Below, one piece after another: positions 6,471 through 12,969 of a DNA stretch of 12,969 nt. The notes beneath the pieces are model-generated. The model searched no databases and was not told where the DNA came from. It saw only the letters and a program-made list of their open reading frames with translations. Positions within the stretch are counted from its first letter, which is position 1. Each line of letters begins with the position of its first letter. The DNA is from Solirubrobacteraceae bacterium (lineage in GTDB: Bacteria; Actinomycetota; Thermoleophilia; Solirubrobacterales; Solirubrobacteraceae): NCBI GenBank assembly GCA_030038955.1, contig JASHQV010000463.1, positions 1 through 12,969 on the forward strand. Direction: 5' to 3'. The position numbers and the translations under genes were made by a program.

Positions 6471-6476
6471 AATAAT
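6471..6476 (+). promoter_or_regulatory. -10 candidate of the GT2-GT4 fusion gene
   Basis: AATAAT is a 5/6 match to TATAAT and stands out in very GC-rich sequence. It ends 8 nt before the GTG at 6485, so transcription could start at or next to the start codon (leaderless). No good -35 is present 17 nt upstream (TTCGGG). Confidence 0.45.
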
Positions 6477-6484
6477 CACGCGCA

Positions 6485-8740
6485 GTGAGGTTGTCGTCGA
6501 TCAACCCCGGGGAGGTGCTTGGCGCTCGGCGGGGTGAGGCGATCGTGTGCATTCCCGTGTTCGGCGGGCACGAGCGGTTCGCGCAGTGCCTGAACCGCGT
6601 GCTCGCTCACACCGCCCCGGACGTGCGGATCCTGATCTGTGATGACGCCAGCCCCGATCCGCGCTCGGCCGAGCTCGTCGCGGAGCTGGCAGCATCCTCA
6701 CAAGCACCGCACGAGGTCAGCTACCTCCGCCGCGAGCGCAACGTTGGCTTTCCCGCCAACGTCAACGGCGCCTTTGCCGCGGCCGCGCCGGCTGACGTGG
6801 TGATCCTCAATTCGGACTGCGAGGTGGCCGAGGGATGGTTGGACGGGCTGCGGGACGCGGCATACGCCGACACGCGCGTGGCGACCGCCACGGCGCTCAC
6901 CAACAATGGCTCGATCGTCACGGTCCCGCGTCGCAACCATCCGGTCCGCGAGCTTCCAGCCGGCTGGACGCTCGATCGAGCGGCGGCGGCAGTGCGTGCG
7001 GCGGCGCTGCGGATCCGGCCACGGCTGCCGACCGCGATCGGCCACTGCGTGTACATCCGCCGCAGCGCCCTGGAGCTGGTGGGCGACTTCGATCCGGCGT
7101 TCGAGCCCGGATACGGCGAGGAGGTCGACTTCTCTCAGCGCTGCGTGAACGCCGGGCTGTGTCACGTGCTGGCAGACGACGTGTTCGTGCTGCATACCGG
7201 TGGAGCGAGCCTGGCGCCGGACGGACAGCCGAACCCGGCGCAGAGCCAGCACGAGCAGATGCTCGCCGATCGCTATCCCTACTACCACGAGGCGGTCAAG
7301 GACGCGGAGGAGGACTACTCGAGACCGCTGGCCAGAGCCCTGGCTGTGGCCCGCAGGGCGCTGACGGGAACCTCCGTGGTGATCGATGCTCGCATCCTCA
7401 CCGGACCGATGACCGGCACCCAGCTGCAGGTTCTGGAGGTGATCGCTGCGCTCAGCCGCACCGAGCAGCTGCGGATCACCGTGATCATGCCGGAACAGCC
7501 GGGCGACTACGCCGAGCGAACGCTGCAATCCCTGCCCGGCGTTCGCCTCGTCGACCCTGAGACCGTCGAGCAGCGCGGCGTCGAGCGGGCCGATCTCGTG
7601 CATCGGCCGTTCCAGATCGGCAGCGACGAGGACCTCGCCTTCCTGGCGCCCCTCGGCGAGCGGCTGATCGTCACCAACCAGGACCTGATCTCCTACAACA
7701 ACCCCCTGTACTTCGCCAGCTCGATCGGATGGCGGGGCTACCGGGAGATCACCCGATCGGCGCTGGCGATCGCCGACCACGTCGTGTTCATCTCCGAGCA
7801 CGCCCGCGACGAGGCGCTGGCCGAGGACCTGCTGGATCCGAGCCGTGCCAGCGTCGTCTACAACGGCACCGACCACACCCTGTTCAGTGCGCGCGCGGAG
7901 CGGTCGGTTGCGCCGCCCGGGGCGGAGCGGCTGCCCGAGGGCGCCGAGGCGATCCTCTGCCTGGGGACCGACTTCCGGCACAAGAACCGTCTGTTCGCAC
8001 TGCGTCTGCTGGCCGAGCTGCGGGAGCGGCACGGATGGCCGGGATACCTGCTGCTGGCCGGGCCACATGTCAGGCACGGCTCGTCGCTGCCCGACGAAAC
8101 GGACTGGCTGGAGCAGCACCCCAGTGCCGCCGCCGCGGTGATCGAGCTTTCGAGAGTGAACGAGGAGGGCAAGGCGTGGCTGTACGAGCGCGCCGCGCTG
8201 GTCCTCTACCCGACGGTTCACGAGGGCTTCGGCCTGGTGCCGTTCGAGGCCGCCGATCACGACCGCCCGTGCCTATGGGCCCCGGTCACCGCGCTGGCCG
8301 AGGTGCTACCGCCCGAGGCCGCCCCGATCGTGCCGTGGAGCCCGGAGCTGACCGCCGAGGCGGCACTCCGGCTGCTGCGCGAGGGCTCCGCACGGGAGCA
8401 GAACATACGCACGATTCGCGAAGCCGCGCGCGGCTTGAGCTGGGATCGCGCGGCCGCCGAGCTGCTGCAGATCTACCGCGAGACCTGTGACGCGCCCGTC
8501 ACCCCGGCGAGCGCGACCGAGCGCCGGTACGGATTCATGCGCGGACTGCTGAGCCAGGACGCGCTGCGGCTGATCGGTCCCCACGGGATCTTGCCGGTCG
8601 ACCTGCAGCGGCCGCTGCTGGCGCTGGCCATGCACCCGCAGGTCGGGCGGCCGATGTTCAGCGTGCTCAAGCTCGGCTACCGCGCGAGCTATCGATGGCG
8701 GCGTCTAGGTCGTGCGCCCCAGCAGCGGCGCGAGCGATGA
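6485..8740 (+). CDS. Bifunctional GT2-GT4 glycosyltransferase fusion, 751 aa
   Basis: Two catalytic domains lie in one chain. Residues 17-290 are GT2: AIVCIPVFGGHERFAQCL, ICDDASPD (51-58), RNVGFPANVNGAF, VVILNSDCEVAEGWL (D111 of the metal site) and FDPAFEPGYGEEVDFSQRC (202-220), matching rhamnosyl/galactofuranosyl-type GT2 enzymes. Residues 296-670 are GT4: VVIDARILTGPMTGTQLQVLE, VVYNGTD (457-463), FRHKNR (497-502; K500) and VHEGFGLVPFEA (E580-x7-E588). A tail (about 680-751) has an unrecognised segment ending in a basic stretch. Such fusions often add two successive sugars to one chain; the sugars are unknown. The GTG at 6485 has no Shine-Dalgarno, but AATAAT lies 8 nt before it. It is divergent from the permease (62-bp gap) and convergent with the ATPase gene (26-bp gap), splitting the transporter pair. 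Confidence 0.9.
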   Translation: MRLSSINPGEVLGARRGEAIVCIPVFGGHERFAQCLNRVLAHTAPDVRILICDDASPDPRSAELVAELAASSQAPHEVSYLRRERNVGFPANVNGAFAAAAPADVVILNSDCEVAEGWLDGLRDAAYADTRVATATALTNNGSIVTVPRRNHPVRELPAGWTLDRAAAAVRAAALRIRPRLPTAIGHCVYIRRSALELVGDFDPAFEPGYGEEVDFSQRCVNAGLCHVLADDVFVLHTGGASLAPDGQPNPAQSQHEQMLADRYPYYHEAVKDAEEDYSRPLARALAVARRALTGTSVVIDARILTGPMTGTQLQVLEVIAALSRTEQLRITVIMPEQPGDYAERTLQSLPGVRLVDPETVEQRGVERADLVHRPFQIGSDEDLAFLAPLGERLIVTNQDLISYNNPLYFASSIGWRGYREITRSALAIADHVVFISEHARDEALAEDLLDPSRASVVYNGTDHTLFSARAERSVAPPGAERLPEGAEAILCLGTDFRHKNRLFALRLLAELRERHGWPGYLLLAGPHVRHGSSLPDETDWLEQHPSAAAAVIELSRVNEEGKAWLYERAALVLYPTVHEGFGLVPFEAADHDRPCLWAPVTALAEVLPPEAAPIVPWSPELTAEAALRLLREGSAREQNIRTIREAARGLSWDRAAAELLQIYRETCDAPVTPASATERRYGFMRGLLSQDALRLIGPHGILPVDLQRPLLALAMHPQVGRPMFSVLKLGYRASYRWRRLGRAPQQRRER

Positions 8741-8755
8741 GGCGAGCGGATCGCC
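8741..8755. terminator. Short hairpin between convergent genes
   Basis: GGCGA (8741-8745) and TCGCC (8751-8755) pair around GCGGA in the 26-bp gap between the convergent fusion and ATPase genes. It could act in both directions, but the 5-bp stem without T-run is weak evidence for termination. Confidence 0.25.
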
Positions 8756-8766
8756 GAGGCGGACGA

Positions 8767-10032
8767 TCAGCTGACGTCGATCTCGAACTCGTGTGGCAGG
8801 TCAACGGCGCCGCCCCCGCTGTGGCCGCCGTGCACTACCAAAGAGGCGATGTCCTCCCGCATGTCATACGCGTCCGCGCCAACGCCGTTGCGAGTCACCG
8901 AGACCGTCAGTCGGTAGCGCCCCGGGCTTAGCCAGTTCTCGAAGCGGACCCGGACCTCAGCCGCGGCTCCGGCCGCGAACTCGCCCGTTGGACCATGGGT
9001 GAGGTGGGTGCCGGTGGCGAACGACGTCTGCCCCAATTCGTTACGCAGGGCGATCGAGAACAGCGGGTCGCTGGTCGACTGGTGAAAGCGGACCTCGAAC
9101 GCGACGTAGCATGGCGATCCCTGTGCCGCCTCGAAGATGTGCTCGCGATCGGCCGACTCGAACCAGGCGTCGACGATCTCCGCCACCGGCGCTCGCTTGA
9201 GCGTCTCTGGGCCCCCGAGCTCGCGCGCCTCACTGCGCACCGTGCGGAAGTTGAGCTGGTTGTACTGCCGCGCGATCGAGCCCGGATCCGAGATGTCGAC
9301 GACCTTTCCCCGGTGCATCAGCATCGCCCGGTCGCAGAACCGCTCCACCGCGGACATGTCGTGGGTGACGAACACGATCGTTCTTCCCTCCGCCTTCAGC
9401 CGGACGAACTGGTCGAAGCACTTCTGCTGGAAGTTGGCGTCGCCGACGGCCAGCACCTCGTCGATCAGGAGGATGTCGGCGTCCACCTGAATCGCCACGG
9501 AGAAGGCCAGCCGCACCTGCATCCCGGACGAGTAGTTCTTCAGCTTCAGGTCCATGAACTCGTCCAGCTCGGCGAACTCGACGATCGCCTCGAACCGCTC
9601 CTCCGCCTGCTTGCGCGTCAGCCCGAGCATGATCGCGTTGATGATCGCGTTGTCGCGGGCGGTCAGCTCCGGGTTGAAGCCCACCCCGAGCTCGATGAAC
9701 GGCGCCAGCCGCCCGTGCACCTCAAGATCCCCCTGATCGACCGCGTAGATCCCAGCGAGGCACTTCAGCAGCGTGCTCTTGCCGCTGCCGTTGCGGCCGA
9801 CGATGCCAAAGAACTCGCCGGGCTGGATGTCGACGTTCACGTCGTCGACCGCCCGTAGCACGTCGAACGTGTTGTTGCGGAAGGCGTACAGCGCACGCTG
9901 CTTGAGCGTGTGGTAGCGCTCGTGCGGCACCTTGAAGCTCTTGTGCACGTGTCCCAGCCGAACTGCCGGTGCGGCGAGCGTTGCGTCAGCCAGTCCGGTC
10001 TGAGGATCCGAGGGGCGGACCGTCGTGCTCAC
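8767..10032 (-). CDS. wzt: ABC exporter ATPase with C-terminal cargo-binding domain (Wzt family), 421 aa
   Basis: It powers export of the lipid-linked glycan with the permease at 5532-6422. In the nucleotide-binding domain (about residues 24-260), GRNGSGKST (79-87) is Walker A, NYSSGMQVRLAFSVA (166-180) is the signature, ILLIDEVLAVGD (187-198) is Walker B, and VTHD (222-225; H224) is the switch. LKNYSSGMQ and DEVLAVGD are typical of the Wzt/TagH branch. Residues about 285-415 form a second domain (PCYVAFEVRFHQSTSDPLFSIALRN, GRYRLTVSVTRNG, HEFEIDV). It matches the beta-sandwich that in characterised Wzt proteins recognises the chain terminus before export. The GTG at 10032 (MSTTVRPSD) is chosen because an extended -10 ends 6 nt before it. 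An ATG at 10056 would add 8 residues. Neither has a Shine-Dalgarno. Confidence 0.94.
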   Translation of the reverse strand: MSTTVRPSDPQTGLADATLAAPAVRLGHVHKSFKVPHERYHTLKQRALYAFRNNTFDVLRAVDDVNVDIQPGEFFGIVGRNGSGKSTLLKCLAGIYAVDQGDLEVHGRLAPFIELGVGFNPELTARDNAIINAIMLGLTRKQAEERFEAIVEFAELDEFMDLKLKNYSSGMQVRLAFSVAIQVDADILLIDEVLAVGDANFQQKCFDQFVRLKAEGRTIVFVTHDMSAVERFCDRAMLMHRGKVVDISDPGSIARQYNQLNFRTVRSEARELGGPETLKRAPVAEIVDAWFESADREHIFEAAQGSPCYVAFEVRFHQSTSDPLFSIALRNELGQTSFATGTHLTHGPTGEFAAGAAAEVRVRFENWLSPGRYRLTVSVTRNGVGADAYDMREDIASLVVHGGHSGGGAVDLPHEFEIDVS

Positions 10033-10038
10033 GGCTTG

Positions 10039-10052
10039 AAGGTAGCAGCGGC
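10039..10052 (-). promoter_or_regulatory. Extended -10 promoter candidate of wzt (leaderless)
   Basis: The minus strand reads GCCGCTGCTACCTT, with TGC plus TACCTT. It ends 6 nt before the GTG at 10032, so the expected transcription start falls on the start codon. It matches the permease element in 13 of 14 bases. If the ATG at 10056 were the real start, this element would lie inside the coding sequence, which argues for the GTG. Confidence 0.55.
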
Positions 10053-10083
10053 ACATCGGACGCGAGGGCCATGGTTCACGGTC

Positions 10084-12393
10084 ATGCGAGAATCGCCGTC
10101 GATGGCCACCGCAGGGCAGCTGAACCGTGAGCTTCCCCACGGTGGACATGGACGTGCGCGGACGGCGAGCCTGGGGCGGTTCGAGCCGCGGGCTCACCCC
10201 GATGTCTGGGCAATGCTCGTGGTCGTCGCGATCGTCTTGATCGCCAACCTGCCGTACCTCGCGGGACTGACCGACCCGAACCCGCTTGGCCCGGGCACCG
10301 CTCTCAGCGTGGACTCCGTCGGGTTGATCCGCGGGGCCAACACGCTTGACCCGACCGATGGCTACATCACCCAGGCGCTGGGCCACCAGGCGGCAGCCGA
10401 TGTCCTCAATGGCCGCCTGCCGCTGTGGAACCCCTACGAGGGAGTCGGCATGCCGTTGCTTGGCGAGGGCCAGTCGGCGGCGCTGTTCCCGCCGACGCTG
10501 CTGCTGGCGATCGCCAACGGCCAGTTCTGGGAAGATCTGCTGCTCGAGCTGATCGCCGGCCTCGGCTGCTATCTGGTCCTACGACGACTCGAATGCCGTC
10601 GTACGACGAGCGTCGCCGGCGCTGCCGCGTTTGGCGTCAGCGGAGCGTTCGCATGGCTCGCGACGACGGCGTTCAATCCGATTGCGTTCCTTCCGTGGGC
10701 GGTGCTCGGCTTGGAGCAGGCGCACGCCGCCAGCGTCGATCGCCGCCGCGGTGGCTGGTGGCTGATCTCGGTGGCGCTGGCGCTGTCGCTATACGCGGGC
10801 TTTCCCGAGAGCGCATACATCGATGGCCTCGTCGTTTTCGCCTGGTTCCTGTGGCGCTGCGGCTGTGGCGACCGCGAGCAGCTGCTGCGGCTCGTGCGCA
10901 AGGCCGTGGCCGGAGCAGTCGCCGCCCTGCTCCTGGCCGCACCGTTTCTGGTGACGTTCGCCGGGGCGCTCCCACACGAGTACGTGGGCTTCCACAATGG
11001 GCACGCGAGCGCGCTCGTGATGCCGGCGTTCGCCTTCCCGCAGCTGCTGCTGCCCTACGTATACGGGCCGGTGATGGCGTTCTCCGATGCGAGCGGAACG
11101 CTCACGAGGATCTGGGGGTACGCCGGTGGGTTCGTGTCGATCGCCGCGGCGTTCCTAGCTGTGCTCTCGCTACTCGCCTCCGGACGTCGCGGGCTCAAGC
11201 TGATCCTGGCGGTGTTCGTGGTGCTCGCGCTCAGCACTGTGTACGGCGATCCGCCGTTGCTGCGGAGCGTGCTGCCGGCGCTCCCAGGCGGCAGCTCGGT
11301 CGCCTTCTACCGCTACTCGTTCGGCGCAATCACGTTCTCGCTCGTCGTCCTGGCGGCGCTTGCAATCGACGGCCTCGCCGCCGGAGAGGTCAGGCGCAGG
11401 CGGGCGACCGTCGCCACCGCGGCGGCGCTCGCCGTGGTCGCGCTGCTCGCCTACGAGGCACACAAGGTGGTGGTCGGGCTCGACGGGGGCGCCAGCCACT
11501 CACGATGGGCATGGGCGCAGATAGCGTGGGGCGCGGGGGTCGTGCTTGCGATCGGCGCGTGTGCGGTGTGGCGCGGTCGGGTCGCGCGCTACGGGCTCGC
11601 GCTGATCGTGACGCTCGACGCGAGTCTGATGTTCGCGATCCACGAGCTGTCAGCCCCGACGGCCGAGCACCTCTACCGGCAGCCGATCGCCTACCTTCAG
11701 GCCCATCTCGGCGAGCAGCGCTTCTTCACGCTCGGCCCGCTGGCCCCGAACTACGGCGGCTATTGGCGGCTGGCGTCATTGAACGACATTGATCTGCCGC
11801 TTCCATCGAGCTGGACCCGCTACGTCAGCCACCGGCTCGACAACTACGTCAACCCAGTGTTCTTCGTCGGCAACGACGGCGGCGGCCGTTCCCTGAGTGC
11901 GCCCACGCCCACCGAAGAGCTCGTGCGTCACCTCGGCTCATACGAGGCCGCAGGTGTCAGCTATGTGCTCACGCCTCCCGGGCAGCGACTCCCCCGTGCC
12001 CGCGGGGCGCTGCGGCTCGTCCGCCGGACGCCGCTTGCTTGGATCTATCACCTCGACAGCGCGACGCCCTACTTCTCGGCCGGCTCGGGGTGCGTTCTAA
12101 TTCCACATGGACTCCAGACGGTGCGCTCGTCATGCTCACATTCCGCCCGCCTAGTGCGACTGGAGCTGTTCTTCCCCGGTTGGCGGGCTGCCGTCGACGG
12201 CCGGTGCGTGCCGATCCACCGAGTTGATGACATCTTCCAGAGCGTGACCGTGCCATCGGGTAGCCACACGGTGTCGTTCAGCTACGTTCCGCCGGACTTC
12301 GATCTGAGCGTGCTGGGCCTTCTGCTCGGCGCGGTCTGGGTGGTGGTGGGCGCGATTGCGCCGTTACCGCACCGCCGTCTTAGCGCTTCCTGA
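10084..12393 (+). CDS. YfhO-like multi-membrane protein, 769 aa
   Basis: A long hydrophobic protein. After about 40 polar residues, the first membrane span is VWAMLVVVAIVLIANLPYL (41-59). It is followed by an outer loop with D77, and by GRLPLWNPYEGVGMPLLGEG (110-129), then SAALFPPTLLL, the YfhO hallmark (P-x-WNP...G-x-P...FxP). About ten further spans follow. A soluble part (about 540-730) ends with FFPGWRAAVDG (near 696-706), VTVPSGSHTVSFSYVPP and a last span. This C-terminal order is also typical of YfhO. Family members are GT-C-like proteins linked to glycosylation of teichoic acids or other glycans at the outer face; the substrate here is unknown. Start choice is uncertain: ATG 10084 or ATG 10102, both without a good Shine-Dalgarno. 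It is divergent from wzt (51-bp gap), and its stop overlaps the next ATG as TGATG. Confidence 0.85.
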   Translation: MRESPSMATAGQLNRELPHGGHGRARTASLGRFEPRAHPDVWAMLVVVAIVLIANLPYLAGLTDPNPLGPGTALSVDSVGLIRGANTLDPTDGYITQALGHQAAADVLNGRLPLWNPYEGVGMPLLGEGQSAALFPPTLLLAIANGQFWEDLLLELIAGLGCYLVLRRLECRRTTSVAGAAAFGVSGAFAWLATTAFNPIAFLPWAVLGLEQAHAASVDRRRGGWWLISVALALSLYAGFPESAYIDGLVVFAWFLWRCGCGDREQLLRLVRKAVAGAVAALLLAAPFLVTFAGALPHEYVGFHNGHASALVMPAFAFPQLLLPYVYGPVMAFSDASGTLTRIWGYAGGFVSIAAAFLAVLSLLASGRRGLKLILAVFVVLALSTVYGDPPLLRSVLPALPGGSSVAFYRYSFGAITFSLVVLAALAIDGLAAGEVRRRRATVATAAALAVVALLAYEAHKVVVGLDGGASHSRWAWAQIAWGAGVVLAIGACAVWRGRVARYGLALIVTLDASLMFAIHELSAPTAEHLYRQPIAYLQAHLGEQRFFTLGPLAPNYGGYWRLASLNDIDLPLPSSWTRYVSHRLDNYVNPVFFVGNDGGGRSLSAPTPTEELVRHLGSYEAAGVSYVLTPPGQRLPRARGALRLVRRTPLAWIYHLDSATPYFSAGSGCVLIPHGLQTVRSSCSHSARLVRLELFFPGWRAAVDGRCVPIHRVDDIFQSVTVPSGSHTVSFSYVPPDFDLSVLGLLLGAVWVVVGAIAPLPHRRLSAS

Positions 12394-12969
12394 TGGGGCT
12401 CTGGCTATCGGATTACGTCCGGGCGCTGCTCGTGCTCGGGCTGAGCTTCTGTCTCGGCTATCCACTCGGCCGTCGCTTCCTGCACGGCTCGCTCGCCGTG
12501 CCGCTCAGTGCGCTGATCGGAGCGGGCCTGCTCAGCTTCATGGTCTGCCTGCTGTCGTGGGTGCACATCTTCACCCGCGCGAGCATCGCGGTCGTCGCCG
12601 TGCTGGCCGTCGTGGCCACGGCACCGTGCCTGGTGAATGATCTGCCGAGCTGGCGCCGGCAGTGGCGCCCTGACCCGATGCTGATCGCCTGCCTGGTCAC
12701 GCTGCTCGTCGTGGTATTGGGGTTCTCGTGGTTTGCCCTGTATCCGGTAACGGTCGGCGACGCGGTCAACTACCACCTTCCCCTGGCTCACAACCTGGTG
12801 GCCGACCACGGGCTGCGGTACGACCCATTCGTCCGCTACAGCTTCTTCCCGCAGGCCAACGAAGCCCTGTTCGCGGTGGTCCTGATGCTGGATGGCAACG
12901 GAACCGCGGCGGGTGCCCTGGAGTGGGGTCTGGTTGCGATTGCGGCCTGTGCGCTGCTGCTGTGGTTTC
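12393..12969 (+). CDS. GT-C type membrane glycosyltransferase, N-terminal part (cut by window edge)
   Basis: The ATG at 12393-12395 shares the TGATG overlap with the YfhO-like stop, and 192 codons run open to the right edge. Hydrophobic spans lie at about residues 8-26, 33-57, 63-80, 95-117, 157-167 and 175-192. Between spans four and five is the loop YPVTVGDAVNYHLPLAHNLV (117-136). Its Asp123 and YHLPLA stretch match the first outer loop of GT-C enzymes (PMT/ArnT-like), where an Asp acts in catalysis. RYSFFPQANEALF (148-160) follows, as in uncharacterised GT-C families that move sugars from polyprenyl-phosphate carriers on the outer membrane face. No Shine-Dalgarno is seen, so translation is probably coupled to the YfhO-like gene. 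The end is not in the window, so family assignment stays broad. Confidence 0.8.
   Translation, partial: MGLWLSDYVRALLVLGLSFCLGYPLGRRFLHGSLAVPLSALIGAGLLSFMVCLLSWVHIFTRASIAVVAVLAVVATAPCLVNDLPSWRRQWRPDPMLIACLVTLLVVVLGFSWFALYPVTVGDAVNYHLPLAHNLVADHGLRYDPFVRYSFFPQANEALFAVVLMLDGNGTAAGALEWGLVAIAACALLLWF

Noticed and set aside
5494..6552. Minus-strand 352-codon frame overlapping the permease
   Set aside because: It is a shifted frame over the permease with Arg/Ala/Asp-rich sequence and no membrane spans, and it crosses the divergent promoter region. The permease frame is clearly real.
6698..8260. Minus-strand 520-codon frame opposite the GT2-GT4 gene
   Set aside because: It is antisense to a gene with complete catalytic motifs and has no recognisable domain of its own.
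10071..10130. Short out-of-frame ATG ORF just before and into the YfhO-like gene, as a leader peptide
   Set aside because: About 19 codons with no special composition or hairpin. GAGGG is only 2 nt from its ATG. The evidence is too thin.
1..12969. tRNA, rRNA, insertion sequences or attachment sites
   Set aside because: None were seen on reading both strands. There are no transposase motifs, and no direct-repeat-flanked segment was found around the inverted GT2-GT4 gene.

Overview
This is a GC-rich (about 70% by eye) bacterial window filled almost wall to wall with genes for making and exporting a surface polysaccharide. The codon usage, GTG starts, weak or absent Shine-Dalgarno sites and leaderless-looking promoters suggest an actinobacterium, possibly of the Thermoleophilia/Solirubrobacterales type. 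That placement is an inference; no 16S or other marker gene is present.

Layout. (1) Positions 1-3344, minus strand: a promoter candidate at 3316-3344, then four tightly packed glycosyltransferase genes in transcription order. These are a WecG/TagA/CpsF enzyme with a 21-bp-repeat-encoded basic tail, a family 2 glycosyltransferase, a DUF707-like glycosyltransferase, and a GT4 enzyme that runs off the left edge. The last two junctions are GTGA and TGATG overlaps. (2) Positions 3286-3477: an intergenic region with a terminator-like hairpin, a long dyad and the promoter. (3) Positions 3478-6422, minus strand: the ABC-2 permease (Wzm type), then a GT4 enzyme carrying two tandem N-terminal beta-sandwich-like modules. 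(4) Positions 6485-8740, plus strand: a two-domain GT2-GT4 fusion. (5) Positions 8767-10032, minus strand: the Wzt-type ATPase with a C-terminal cargo-binding-type domain. (6) Positions 10084-12969, plus strand: a YfhO-like multi-membrane protein and, in TGATG overlap, the start of a GT-C-type membrane protein cut by the right edge.

How it may work together (inference). The cytoplasmic glycosyltransferases would build a lipid-linked glycan. Wzm/Wzt would flip it across the membrane, with the Wzt C-terminal domain reading the chain. The YfhO and GT-C proteins could add sugars on the outer face from polyprenyl-phosphate donors.

The most notable observations are: a 13-of-14-base promoter element shared by the separated wzm and wzt genes; a perfect 14-bp hairpin with an ATG in its loop exactly at the fusion joint of the modular GT4; seven exact-length 21-bp repeats at the end of the WecG-like gene; and the duplicated GW/GFEF module at the GT4 N terminus.
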